Part shown: in pieces, positions 24,495 through 33,792 of the stretch
Position numbering within the stretch: the stretch's first letter is position 1
Layout: the number at the start of each line of letters is the position of its first letter
DNA from: UASB124 sp041662445
GTDB lineage: Bacteria; Babelota; Babeliae; Babelales; RVW-14
DNA length: 64,000 bases
NCBI GenBank assembly: GCA_041662445.1
Contig: JBAZSL010000005.1
Location: forward strand, 29,154-93,153
Direction of reading: 5' to 3'
Translations under genes and position numbers: made by a program
The notes under the pieces: generated by a model
What the model was told of the DNA's origin: nothing
The model's input: the letters and a program-made list of their open reading frames with translations, nothing else
The model's database searches: none

Positions 24495-24869
24495 ATGTCA
24501 TTAAAACTTGTCGATGAAATAAAAAAAATGACCGTTATGGAGCTTGCTGAACTTATCAAATCTCTTGAAGAAACATTCGGTGTTTCAGCTGCCGCCCCCG
24601 TTGCAGCAGCAGCCCCAGCCGCAGCAGCAGCACCTGCAGCAGCCGCCGCTGAGGAAAAAAACGAATACAAAGTTACTCTTCAAGAAGCTGGCGCAAGCAA
24701 AATTAACGTCATTAAGGCTCTTCGTGCTGTTACATCACTTGCTTTGGGCGCGGCAAAAGAAGCGGTTGAAAATACCCCTTTTGTCATAACAGAAGCCTCA
24801 CCAAAAGAAGAAGCACAAAAGATCAAAAAAGAATTAGAAGCAGCTGGTGCCAAGGTTGAACTTTCCTAA
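24495..24869 (+). CDS. rplL: 50S ribosomal protein L7/L12
   Basis: A 124-residue L12. The N-terminal dimerisation helix has MTVMELAELIKSLEETFGVS, followed by an alanine/proline hinge and a C-terminal domain with KINVIKALRAVTSLALG and AKEAVENTPF. A GGAGTTATTTCT ribosome-binding stretch precedes the ATG. It recruits translation GTPases. Confidence 0.97.
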   Translation: MSLKLVDEIKKMTVMELAELIKSLEETFGVSAAAPVAAAAPAAAAAPAAAAAEEKNEYKVTLQEAGASKINVIKALRAVTSLALGAAKEAVENTPFVITEASPKEEAQKIKKELEAAGAKVELS

Positions 24870-24898
24870 GGCGCCGCTCAAACACGAAATTTGTTAAT

Positions 24899-24933
24899 GG
24901 GTACCGTTTTTAAGCGTGCTTTGAACGGTATCC
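24899..24933 (+). promoter_or_regulatory. 10-bp hairpin in the rplL-rpoB gap
   Basis: GGGTACCGTT (24899-24908) pairs with AACGGTATCC (24924-24933) with one G-U pair. An inner AAGC/GCTT adds to the stem. No T-run follows, so it resembles an RNA processing or attenuation element rather than a terminator. Confidence 0.5.
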
Positions 24934-24979
24934 ATTTGGTTTCTTAGAAAAGATGTGTTTACGCGACGGGAGCAGTTGA

Positions 24980-27900
24980 ATGTCTGTGTTTGATAGAGGT
25001 AAAGGTCTTATACGAAAATCTTTTGGCAAAATCAAAGAGGTTGTTTCTCTGCCAAACCTCATTGAGGTGCAATCGAAGTCATTCAATGACTTTGTGCAGC
25101 TCGATTGTGTTCCATCAGAAAGGGAACATATAGGGCTCGAGAAAGTATTTCGTGATACATTTCCCATTGAACACAATGAACGCATCTCTCTTGAATATGT
25201 CAGTTATGAACTTGGGGATTGGGCGTGTATCTGTGGACAATTGACGGGAATTCAAAACCGTTATAAATGGGCTTGCTCTTGTAAAAAAAGTGGCTGTGGT
25301 CGTCTTGCAAAAGGGAAAATGTGTCCCCACTGCAAAGAACCAAATGCTGCTTATATTCATTGTAAAAGATGCTTTTCACGAGTATCAATAAAAGTCCCTG
25401 CCACTGTTGATGAATGCCGTTACAGCGGACGAACATTCTCGTTGCCTCTCAAGGTAAAGATGCAACTCATCAGCTGGGACATTGATCCAAAAACATCACA
25501 AAAAATTGTTCGCGATATTAAAGAACAAGACGTGTTCTTTTGTGATCTTCCCGTTATGGTTGACCTTTATGAAGACAATAACGGCACTTTTTATTTGGGA
25601 AGCCAGGGAACCTTTCTTATTAACGGCGTTGACCGCGTCGTTGTAAGCCAAATTCACCGCGCTCCGGGCGTTATGTTCACGCTCAGCAAGAAAACAAAGG
25701 ATTTCCGCGGACAGCCTTATCACATTGCCCGTTTAATTCCGGGCAGAGGTTCTTGGTTGGATTTTGAGTTTGATCACAACGACCTCATTTACGTCCGTAT
25801 CGATAAAAAGAAAAAAATGCTTGCCACAACATTCTTGCAAGCTATTGGCGTTGAAAAGAACTCTATTCTCTCTCTTTTCTATAACTTTGACACCATCGAC
25901 GCTCGTGATGGTAAATTTAGCCGCAAAATAAATGCTGACCTTGTTGGACAGCGACTTGAAGCTGGATCGCTCCCCAAGGAGTTAGAAGAGAAATTTAGTG
26001 TTGGGCAACGTCTCAACAAAATTCATCTGGAAAAACTTGCAAAAGAAGGCATTAAGAACCTTCTTATTCGTAAGAGTAGCCTTGTGGGTCGTATCGTTGC
26101 TCAGGATATTATTCTTCCAAAAACAGGCGAAGTCATCGCTTCTCTAGGTGATGAACTTACCGAAGAAATTATAGAGCAGTTGGAAGCATGCGCTGGCATT
26201 TCTTTTAAATTGATTCAATCGTCAGGCCATGCCGTACAACCAACTATGGCACTTACCTTTTCTCATGATGATGCTTCATCCAGAGAAGAAGCGCTTAAAG
26301 AAATTTATGTCAAGCTGAAGCCTGGTGACATTCCAACCATCAAGGTCATGGAAGAGTATGTCAACAACCTCTTTTTTAATCCACGCTTTTACGATCTCAC
26401 TATTGTTGGCCGTATTCGCACAAATCGTAAGCTTGGCTTATCAATCAGCGAAAAAAATACCAGCTTAACCAAAGAAGACATCATTGCCACCCTCAAGTAT
26501 CTGGTTGGCCTTAAAGAATGTGGCGAAGGTGAACTTGATGATATCGATCATTTGGGAAATCGTTGCGTCCGACTTGTCGGCGAACTCCTTCAGAACCAGC
26601 TTTATATTGGTTTTGCACGCATTGAGCGCATTGTTAAGGAACGTTTTAGGCTTCAAGAGAATTACGCTTCCTTAATGCCGTATGACTTTCTCAATGTACG
26701 CCCTCTTGCCGCAGTCTTACGTGAATTCTTTGGCACAGGACAACTTTCACAATTTATGGATCAAACAAATCCACTTGCCGAAATGGCACACAAACGCCGC
26801 CTTTCAGCCCTTGGTCCCGGTGGTATTACGCGAGAACGCGCAACATTTGAAGTTCGTGACGTTCATACTTCGCACTATGGAAGAATTTGTCCTATTGAAA
26901 CTCCCGAAGGACAAAATATTGGTTTGATTTCATCGCTTTCGACTTATGCACGTGTCAATGAACTCGGATTTATCGAAACGCCGTATCATCCAGTACAAAA
27001 AACGCTTGTAAACGATGAAGTGCAATATCTTGATGCTTTCGAAGAGTTAGGTCAAAAGATCGCACAATCAACAACTCCAGTTGACGCCTCACGCCATCTC
27101 ACAGGACCTAAAGTTCTTGTGCGTGAGGATGGCAATATTCTGAGTACCAATGTTGAAGACGTAACATATATCGACGCATCTCCGAAGCAAATTTTCTCCG
27201 TACCGACAGCGTTGATTCCGTTCCTTGAGCACGACGACGCAAACAGAGCGCTCATGGGATCAAACATGCAGCGACAAGCCGTTCCTCTGATCAAGTGCCA
27301 AGCACCGGTTGTAGGAACAGGTCTTGAGCGTGAATTGGGATCTCTTGAAGGCGCCGTTGTAAGTGCACGCACAGCGGGAACAGTGGTTTATGTTTCAGCA
27401 GAAAAAATCGTCATTCGAATTCTTGATGAAGAAATAAGTGAGGCTGAATGGCTTTCACGACCTGTTGATGTTTACTACCTCAAGAAATTTGCTCGATCAA
27501 GTCACAACACGTGGATACACTTTAATCCGATTGTTTCTGTTGGCGATGTTATCAAAAAAGGTAACCTTCTTGCCTGCGGATCAGCCACTAACAATGGCGA
27601 GCTCGCACTGGGCAGCAACGTACTTGTCGCTTTTATGCCATGGCAGGGATACAATTTTGAGGACGCTATCGTCGTCAGTAAGCGCTTAGTCGCAGATGAT
27701 ATCTTTTCATCCGTACACGTTGAGGAATTTATTGTCGAGGCCCGTGAAACGAAATTGGGCGCAGAAGAAATTACTCGCGATATCCCAAATATTCCTGAAA
27801 AAGATCTTGTTGCGCTCGATGAAGACGGCATTGTCAAAATTGGTACCCGTGTTAAACCGGGTGACATTCTTGTCGGCAAGGTAACGCTCAAAGGTGACGT

Positions 27901-29263
27901 CCAAGTTTCACCGGAAGAAAAGTTGCTGCGCGCCATTTTTGGTGAAAAATCACGTGAAGTTCGTGATACCTCATTACGTGTTCCGCCTGGAGTCGAGGCC
28001 ACTATTGTTGATGTTAAAGTCTTTTCACGCAGTGGTATCAGAAAAGACAAGCGTTATCGAGAAATAGTTCAACGAGAAACACAAAAGATTGAAGAAAACT
28101 TTGTCTATCATCTATCGATTCTTCAAAAAGGCATCAAAGAGCGCGTTATTGCTTTAATTAAGGATCATAAAGTAGGCAAAATTTCATTAGCTGATGATAT
28201 TGAAAAATTTCTTAACATAACCACCAATAACAAAGAAATTGATACAAAAATCAGAAGCTATAAAGAAATACTCACTAATCAAATTCACGTTTTGACCGCA
28301 CTAAAGGAAGATCGCATTGCACAATTACGTAAAGGCGACGAACTTCCTTCTGGCGTTATCAAAATGATTAAAGTATATGTCGCAACTAAACGCCGTCTTT
28401 CAGTCGGCGACAAAATGGCAGGCCGCCATGGTAATAAGGGCGTTGTCTCACGTATTGTTAATACTGAAGATATGCCTTACATGGAAGATGGTCGTCCCGT
28501 TGATATCGTTCTTAATCCGCTCGGTGTTCCTGGCCGTATGAACGTCGGACAGATCCTTGAAACTATGCTTGGCATGGCAAGCAAGGAAATAAGCCGACAA
28601 CTTGCTGAAAAGATACAAGATCTTTCTTATCAAGAAATTAAATCTTATTTGGCCAAATACTATGGTTCTCCGCTCATTACTGAGATGGAAAAGACCTACG
28701 GTAAAGATTCTATTACTGAGCTTGCTCATAAAACTATCGATACCGGCCTAGCATTTAATACGCCGGTGTTTGATGGAGCTGATTACGCTCAAGAAATACA
28801 ACCTTTGCTGAAAGAGTTGAATCTTTCAACTACGGGAACCTACAAACTTTATGACGGTCGCTCAGGACTTTCGTTCGACCAACCTGTCACCGTCGGATAT
28901 ATATACATGATGAAATTAAACCACTTGGCCGATGACAAATTGCATGCTCGTTCTGTTGGCCCATACTCGCTTATTACGCAACAACCACTTGGTGGTAAGG
29001 CGCAGTTTGGTGGCCAACGATTAGGTGAGATGGAAGTCTGGGCTTTGTACGCCTATGGAGCTGCTTATACGTTACAGGAAATGCTCACCATCAAATCGGA
29101 CGACGTTAATGGTCGTATCAAGGCATACGAAGCCTTGGTCCGTGGTGAAGAGGTTCCAGAACCTGGCATCCCTGAGTCATTCAACGTTCTTGTTAAGGAG
29201 CTACAAAGCTTAGGGTTGCAAGTTGATCTATTCAAGACAAGCAAGGAGCAGATCAGTGAATAA
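24980..29263 (+). CDS. rpoB: RNA polymerase beta subunit with Cys-rich N-terminal insertion
   Basis: The 1427-residue protein is RpoB. It has the N-terminal QSKSFNDFVQLD, the rifampicin-pocket region GTGQLSQFMDQTNPLAEMAH and KRRLSALGPGG, ETPEGQNIGLI, the GHNKG-like GRHGNKGVVSRI active-site stretch and the C-terminal GGQRLGEMEVWAL. At E. coli positions 513, 516, 526 and 531 the usual Gln, Asp, His and Ser are kept. Between YELG and VDEC at residues 80-142 there is a roughly 63-residue insertion with nine cysteines that ordinary RpoB proteins lack (listed separately). The 3' end overlaps rpoC by 8 bases. Confidence 0.98.
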   Translation: MSVFDRGKGLIRKSFGKIKEVVSLPNLIEVQSKSFNDFVQLDCVPSEREHIGLEKVFRDTFPIEHNERISLEYVSYELGDWACICGQLTGIQNRYKWACSCKKSGCGRLAKGKMCPHCKEPNAAYIHCKRCFSRVSIKVPATVDECRYSGRTFSLPLKVKMQLISWDIDPKTSQKIVRDIKEQDVFFCDLPVMVDLYEDNNGTFYLGSQGTFLINGVDRVVVSQIHRAPGVMFTLSKKTKDFRGQPYHIARLIPGRGSWLDFEFDHNDLIYVRIDKKKKMLATTFLQAIGVEKNSILSLFYNFDTIDARDGKFSRKINADLVGQRLEAGSLPKELEEKFSVGQRLNKIHLEKLAKEGIKNLLIRKSSLVGRIVAQDIILPKTGEVIASLGDELTEEIIEQLEACAGISFKLIQSSGHAVQPTMALTFSHDDASSREEALKEIYVKLKPGDIPTIKVMEEYVNNLFFNPRFYDLTIVGRIRTNRKLGLSISEKNTSLTKEDIIATLKYLVGLKECGEGELDDIDHLGNRCVRLVGELLQNQLYIGFARIERIVKERFRLQENYASLMPYDFLNVRPLAAVLREFFGTGQLSQFMDQTNPLAEMAHKRRLSALGPGGITRERATFEVRDVHTSHYGRICPIETPEGQNIGLISSLSTYARVNELGFIETPYHPVQKTLVNDEVQYLDAFEELGQKIAQSTTPVDASRHLTGPKVLVREDGNILSTNVEDVTYIDASPKQIFSVPTALIPFLEHDDANRALMGSNMQRQAVPLIKCQAPVVGTGLERELGSLEGAVVSARTAGTVVYVSAEKIVIRILDEEISEAEWLSRPVDVYYLKKFARSSHNTWIHFNPIVSVGDVIKKGNLLACGSATNNGELALGSNVLVAFMPWQGYNFEDAIVVSKRLVADDIFSSVHVEEFIVEARETKLGAEEITRDIPNIPEKDLVALDEDGIVKIGTRVKPGDILVGKVTLKGDVQVSPEEKLLRAIFGEKSREVRDTSLRVPPGVEATIVDVKVFSRSGIRKDKRYREIVQRETQKIEENFVYHLSILQKGIKERVIALIKDHKVGKISLADDIEKFLNITTNNKEIDTKIRSYKEILTNQIHVLTALKEDRIAQLRKGDELPSGVIKMIKVYVATKRRLSVGDKMAGRHGNKGVVSRIVNTEDMPYMEDGRPVDIVLNPLGVPGRMNVGQILETMLGMASKEISRQLAEKIQDLSYQEIKSYLAKYYGSPLITEMEKTYGKDSITELAHKTIDTGLAFNTPVFDGADYAQEIQPLLKELNLSTTGTYKLYDGRSGLSFDQPVTVGYIYMMKLNHLADDKLHARSVGPYSLITQQPLGGKAQFGGQRLGEMEVWALYAYGAAYTLQEMLTIKSDDVNGRIKAYEALVRGEEVPEPGIPESFNVLVKELQSLGLQVDLFKTSKEQISE
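25217..25405 (+). other. Zinc-ribbon-like Cys-rich insertion inside RpoB
   Basis: RpoB residues about 80-142 begin DWACICG and contain Cys at 83, 85, 99, 101, 106, 115, 118, 128 and 131. The pairs are CxC, CxC, CxxC and CxxC. In typical RpoB the YELG strand runs almost directly into the VDEC--R--T---PLKVK segment, which here resumes at about 142. The insert resembles the RpoC zinc finger in this window (DWECNCG with a later CEKC). Zinc binding is inferred. Confidence 0.8.
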
Positions 29264-32200
29264 TAGGATGCTCGACCGTTTCCGCGAATATCTCAATACG
29301 ACGCAGTTTAATGCGATGCGAATCAGTATCGCATCGCCTGAAAAAATACGCTCTCTGTCTTATGGCGAAGTAAAAAAAATAGAAACCATTAACTATCGTA
29401 CGCTTAAGCCAGAACGCGATGGTCTTTTTTGCGCACGCATTTTTGGTCCCGTCAAGGACTGGGAATGTAACTGCGGTAAATATAAGCGCATGAAGCATCG
29501 CGGCGTTACCTGCGAGAAATGCGGTGTTGAAGTTATTCAGGCCCGTGTACGTCGCGAACGTATGGGGCACATCAACCTCGTTTCTCCTGTATGCCATATT
29601 TGGTTTTTAAAGGGCATTCCAAGCTACCTTAGCTTGCTTTTAAATATGACAGTGCGCGACCTTGAACGCGTCATTTATTTTGATAGCTACATCGTATTAC
29701 ACCAAGGGTCATCCCCTTATCCGCAAAAAACTATTCTGAGTGGACAGGATTACGAAGGCTATGCCAGCGCTAACCCTGAAGACATTGTTTTTAAGGCTGG
29801 CATGGGCGCAGAAGCAATTCGTGTCCTGCTTTCCATGATGGATCTAAACTTCGAAGTACGTAAACTCGAGGAAGAGTATACCCAAACAGCCTCTGTAGCT
29901 ATCAGGCATCGCATTGCCAAACGCTACAAAGTTTTATCCGGTATGCTACTTGCCAATATCCGCCCAGAGTGGATAGTCATGGAAGTTCTTCCCGTATTGC
30001 CTCCAGATTTACGTCCGTTAGTTCCGCTTGAAGGCGGTCGCTTTGCCAGTTCTGATCTTAATGATCTTTATCGCCGTGTTCTTAACCGAAATATTCGTTT
30101 AAAGCGTCTCATTGAACTTGAGGCTCCTGATGTCATTATCAAAAACGAAAAGCGCATGCTTCAAGAAGCAGTTGACGCCCTTATTGATAATGGCCGACGT
30201 GGACAGCCTGTACGCGGTTCTAACAAACGTCCACTGAAATCATTAAGCGAAATGCTCCGCGGTAAACAAGGTCGTTTCCGTCAAAACTTGCTTGGTAAAC
30301 GCGTTGACTACTCAGGACGTTCGGTCATTGTCGTTGACCCTGAACTCAAGTTACATCAATGCGGATTGCCAAAAATAATGGCTCTTGAACTCTTCAAGCC
30401 ATACATTTATGTCGAGCTTCAAAAACGCGAATTGGCGCCAAACCTCCGTGTTGCCAAGCGCATGGTCGAAGATATGACGCCAGAGGTATGGGAAGCATTA
30501 GAAGAGGTCGTAAAAGACCGACCTGTTCTACTTAACCGTGCACCAACACTGCACCGTCTCAGTATCCAGGCTTTTTTTCCTACACTGGTTGAAGGAAAAG
30601 CAATTAAAATTCACCCTCTTGTTTGCGCAGCATTCAACGCAGACTTTGACGGTGACCAAATGGCCGTTCACGTACTCTTGAGCAAAACGGCACGCGCCGA
30701 GGCTATCAAGTTAATGCTTTCAACAAGAAACATTTTGACGCCAGCTAACGGCAGACCACTTGCAATTCCATCTCAGGATACCGTGCTTGGTCTTTATTAC
30801 ATGACCAAAGGACGTAAAAACGTCCAAGGCGAAGGCCTCTTTTTTGGCAATGTCGCTGAAGTTATATGTGCATATCAACATGGCCAGGTAAACATTCAGG
30901 CACCGATCAAGGTTCGCCTTAAGCCCGGCAACGTGGTCACTACCACAGTCGGTCGTATTTTGCTCTACGAAGCACTGCCAGAAAATGCTAATTTTGAATG
31001 GGTAAATAAAGCCGTCAAAAAGAAAGATTTGGCCACACTTGTTGCACGCGTTTATAAAGCATTTGGCGCAGATGCTACCGTCGAGGCACTCGATAAAATC
31101 AAGAAGCTTGGCTTTAGCTATGCAACACTTGGCGGAATATCACTGTCCATGGACAATTTGGTGATACCTCAAACCAAGACCAACATCATCAAGAAATCCC
31201 AAGAAGAAGTAAGCCGCACTGAAAAGCTTTATCTTGATGGCGCAATCACCAATGGTGAGCGTTACAACAAAATCATTCAGATTTGGGCACGAGCCACTGA
31301 AGATGTTGCAAATGAGATGATTGGAGTGCTTGAAGAAGAAGATCGCAAAGCTTCTGCGAATGCTGAGAAAAAAGCTATTCCGTTCAATCCAGTTTTCATG
31401 ATGCTTGACTCTGGCGCACGTGGATCACGTCAGCAAATTAGACAGCTTGCAGGTATGCGTGGACTGATGGCCAAACCATCTGGCGACATTATGGAAACAC
31501 CGGTCATTGCAAACTTTAAAGAAGGTTTGAATGTTTTTGAATATTTCGTTTCAACACACGGTGCGCGTAAGGGACTTGCAGATACGGCATTAAAAACCGC
31601 AGACTCTGGGTACTTGACGCGACGCCTTGTTGATGTCGCCCAAGATGTCGTCGTCTCCATGAACGACTGTCAAACCTTAGGGTATGTCGTCATCAATGAT
31701 CTCAAAGAATATGGCGAAATAATTCAACCACTGTGTGATCGTGTTTACGGACGCGTCATTGCCGAAGATGTTAAAGATCCTGTAACGGGAGTGCTTATTG
31801 CTCAACGTGGTAATTTGGTTGACGATGCTCTTGTTGAAAAAATCAGAGATTCTGCAGTTTCAGCCGTCTCGGTGCGCTCGGTGTTAACGTGCCAAGCCAA
31901 ACGCGGCATTTGCACCCAGTGTTACGGCATGGATCTTTCAGCGCTTTCACTTGTGTGCGCAGGTACAGCAGTTGGGGTTATTGCCGCACAGTCAATTGGT
32001 GAACCGGGAACGCAGCTCACCATGAGAACGTTCCACGTTGGTGGTACTGCTACCGGCCTTGTTGAGGCAACCTCCTTCAAAACACGTACCTCCGGCAAGC
32101 TTCAATTTAAAGGTGTTCACGCCGTCAAAAACCGTAACAATCAATGGGTTGTTATGAATCGCAAGTCACAACTCGTGATTGTTGCCGAAGATGGTCGTGA

Positions 32201-33386
32201 AGTTGAAGAATGTGCGTTGGAATATGGTGCAGTAATTTTAGCTGATGATAACAGTATGATCAGTGCTGGACAAAAGATCGCCGAATGGGATCCATTTAAG
32301 GTCATTTTGACAGAAAAGAGCGGCACTGTTCAATTTGTTGATTTAGTCGAAAACGTCACCTATCAAGAGCAATTTGAAGAGGGTGTTGGACAATCGAAGA
32401 AGATTGTTCTTGAGCGTCGCGATGACAAACGCCAACCTTACATTGCCGTTGTTGGCAAAGACAATAGCGAAGAAGTTCGTTATTACCTTCCAACAGGCGC
32501 TATTATCACGGTCAGTGACAATCAAGAAGTTGCAGCTGCTGATGCAGTAGCCAAATTGCCTCGTGAAGAAAAAAGAACCAAAGATATTACCGGTGGCTTG
32601 CCACGTGTTGCTGAACTCTTTGAAGCGCGTATTCCAAAAGATACCGCTGTATTGAGCGAGGCTGATGGCATTCTCCGTTTTGGAGGACTCCATCGCGGAC
32701 AACGTCGCATTACGGTTACTACCGATGACGGCGAAGTGTTTGAATATACAGTCTCACGCAGTCGACATCTCAACGTTGAAGACGGCGAACACGTTAAAGC
32801 TGGCGATACATTGACCTCTGGAACCCCTAATGCGCATGATATTTTGCGCATTCTTGGTTCGGACGAAGTGCAACGTTATCTTGTGCGCGAGATTCAAGAG
32901 ATTTACACGCTACAAGGTGTCGATATCAATGATAAACATATCGAACTCATTGTGCGTCAAATGCTTCGTAAAGTTCGCATCGTTGAGCCAGGTGATACCA
33001 AATTTGTTGCAGGCGATCGTGTAGATAAATTTCATCTTCAAACGATTAACCGGCTTGTAGCAAAAGAGGGTAAAAAGCCAGCAACATCAAAGCCTATTTT
33101 GATGGGAATTACCAAGGCATCGTTGGGAACCGAAAGCTTTATCTCAGCAGCATCGTTCCAAGAAACCACAAGGGTGTTAACAGAAGCTTCGCTTGTCGGG
33201 CAAGTTGACTATCTTTACGGGTTGAAAGAAAACGTTGTTATTGGTAAACTCATCCCTGCCGGAACGGGAATTTCTTCCTTCAAATCGAAATATATCGGTG
33301 AAGAGCTTTCGGAATTCGAACGCAAGGCTCGCGAAGAAGAACAACTCGAAATAGGTCTTGATAAAGTATCCTTGACACAGAAGTAA
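29256..33386 (+). CDS. rpoC: RNA polymerase beta' subunit
   Basis: The 1376-residue protein is RpoC. It has the N-terminal zinc finger DWECNCG...CEKCGVEV, LLGKRVDYSGRSVIVVDP, the catalytic NADFDGDQMAVH with three Mg-binding aspartates, and RQIRQLAGMRGLMAKPSG (bridge helix). The second zinc site is CQAKRGICTQCYGMD, and the trigger-loop region is GEPGTQLTMRTFH. The start is a GTG at 29256 with AAGGAG seven bases upstream, lying inside rpoB. It overlaps the rpoB stop by 8 bases, so translation is probably coupled. Confidence 0.98.
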   Translation: MNNRMLDRFREYLNTTQFNAMRISIASPEKIRSLSYGEVKKIETINYRTLKPERDGLFCARIFGPVKDWECNCGKYKRMKHRGVTCEKCGVEVIQARVRRERMGHINLVSPVCHIWFLKGIPSYLSLLLNMTVRDLERVIYFDSYIVLHQGSSPYPQKTILSGQDYEGYASANPEDIVFKAGMGAEAIRVLLSMMDLNFEVRKLEEEYTQTASVAIRHRIAKRYKVLSGMLLANIRPEWIVMEVLPVLPPDLRPLVPLEGGRFASSDLNDLYRRVLNRNIRLKRLIELEAPDVIIKNEKRMLQEAVDALIDNGRRGQPVRGSNKRPLKSLSEMLRGKQGRFRQNLLGKRVDYSGRSVIVVDPELKLHQCGLPKIMALELFKPYIYVELQKRELAPNLRVAKRMVEDMTPEVWEALEEVVKDRPVLLNRAPTLHRLSIQAFFPTLVEGKAIKIHPLVCAAFNADFDGDQMAVHVLLSKTARAEAIKLMLSTRNILTPANGRPLAIPSQDTVLGLYYMTKGRKNVQGEGLFFGNVAEVICAYQHGQVNIQAPIKVRLKPGNVVTTTVGRILLYEALPENANFEWVNKAVKKKDLATLVARVYKAFGADATVEALDKIKKLGFSYATLGGISLSMDNLVIPQTKTNIIKKSQEEVSRTEKLYLDGAITNGERYNKIIQIWARATEDVANEMIGVLEEEDRKASANAEKKAIPFNPVFMMLDSGARGSRQQIRQLAGMRGLMAKPSGDIMETPVIANFKEGLNVFEYFVSTHGARKGLADTALKTADSGYLTRRLVDVAQDVVVSMNDCQTLGYVVINDLKEYGEIIQPLCDRVYGRVIAEDVKDPVTGVLIAQRGNLVDDALVEKIRDSAVSAVSVRSVLTCQAKRGICTQCYGMDLSALSLVCAGTAVGVIAAQSIGEPGTQLTMRTFHVGGTATGLVEATSFKTRTSGKLQFKGVHAVKNRNNQWVVMNRKSQLVIVAEDGREVEECALEYGAVILADDNSMISAGQKIAEWDPFKVILTEKSGTVQFVDLVENVTYQEQFEEGVGQSKKIVLERRDDKRQPYIAVVGKDNSEEVRYYLPTGAIITVSDNQEVAAADAVAKLPREEKRTKDITGGLPRVAELFEARIPKDTAVLSEADGILRFGGLHRGQRRITVTTDDGEVFEYTVSRSRHLNVEDGEHVKAGDTLTSGTPNAHDILRILGSDEVQRYLVREIQEIYTLQGVDINDKHIELIVRQMLRKVRIVEPGDTKFVAGDRVDKFHLQTINRLVAKEGKKPATSKPILMGITKASLGTESFISAASFQETTRVLTEASLVGQVDYLYGLKENVVIGKLIPAGTGISSFKSKYIGEELSEFERKAREEEQLEIGLDKVSLTQK

Positions 33387-33393
33387 GCAACAG

Positions 33394-33469
33394 AGGCGCG
33401 TAGCTCAGTTGGTAGAGCATTGCTTTGACGTAGCAAGGGTCAGCGGTTCGAGTCCGCTCGCGCCTACCA
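33394..33469 (+). tRNA. tRNA-Val (GAC)
   Basis: The acceptor AGGCGCG pairs with CGCGCCT, the anticodon stem TTGCT/AGCAA holds GAC, and CCA is encoded. It lies 7 bases after rpoC and may be processed from the same transcript. Confidence 0.96.
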
Positions 33470-33517
33470 GAAGATTAAGTTATAAGTAACCTTAGCAATT
33501 ATGAGGTCCACAAAAAA

Positions 33518-33790
33518 ATGATAACCAAAGAAGTAAAAGAACAGCTCATCAAAGGATTTGCACAATCACCACGTGATGTTGGATCGGTTGAAGTACAAAT
33601 AGCTCTTCTTTCCGAACGAATTCGTCAAATTTCAGAACACTTGAAAAAATCGCCAAAAGATGTTCATTCTCAAAGAGGTCTTTTGCAACTCGTCGGTAAG
33701 CGCCGACGTTTTGCGGCATATCTTGAGAAAAACGATAAAGAAAGCTTTGAGAAAGTCCAAAAGACCCTCAAAGAACATAGGTATATATAA
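33518..33790 (+). CDS. rpsO: 30S ribosomal protein S15
   Basis: A 90-residue S15 with the family core DVGSVEVQIALLSERI, HLKKSPKDVHSQRGLLQLVG and KRRRFAAYL. It binds the central domain of 16S rRNA. It is followed after 2 bases by pnp, the very widely conserved rpsO-pnp pair. Confidence 0.97.
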   Translation: MITKEVKEQLIKGFAQSPRDVGSVEVQIALLSERIRQISEHLKKSPKDVHSQRGLLQLVGKRRRFAAYLEKNDKESFEKVQKTLKEHRYI

Positions 33791-33792
33791 AA

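Noticed and set aside
24590..24655. Alanine/proline-coding repeat in rplL as a tandem DNA repeat
   Set aside because: It is the normal hinge of L7/L12.
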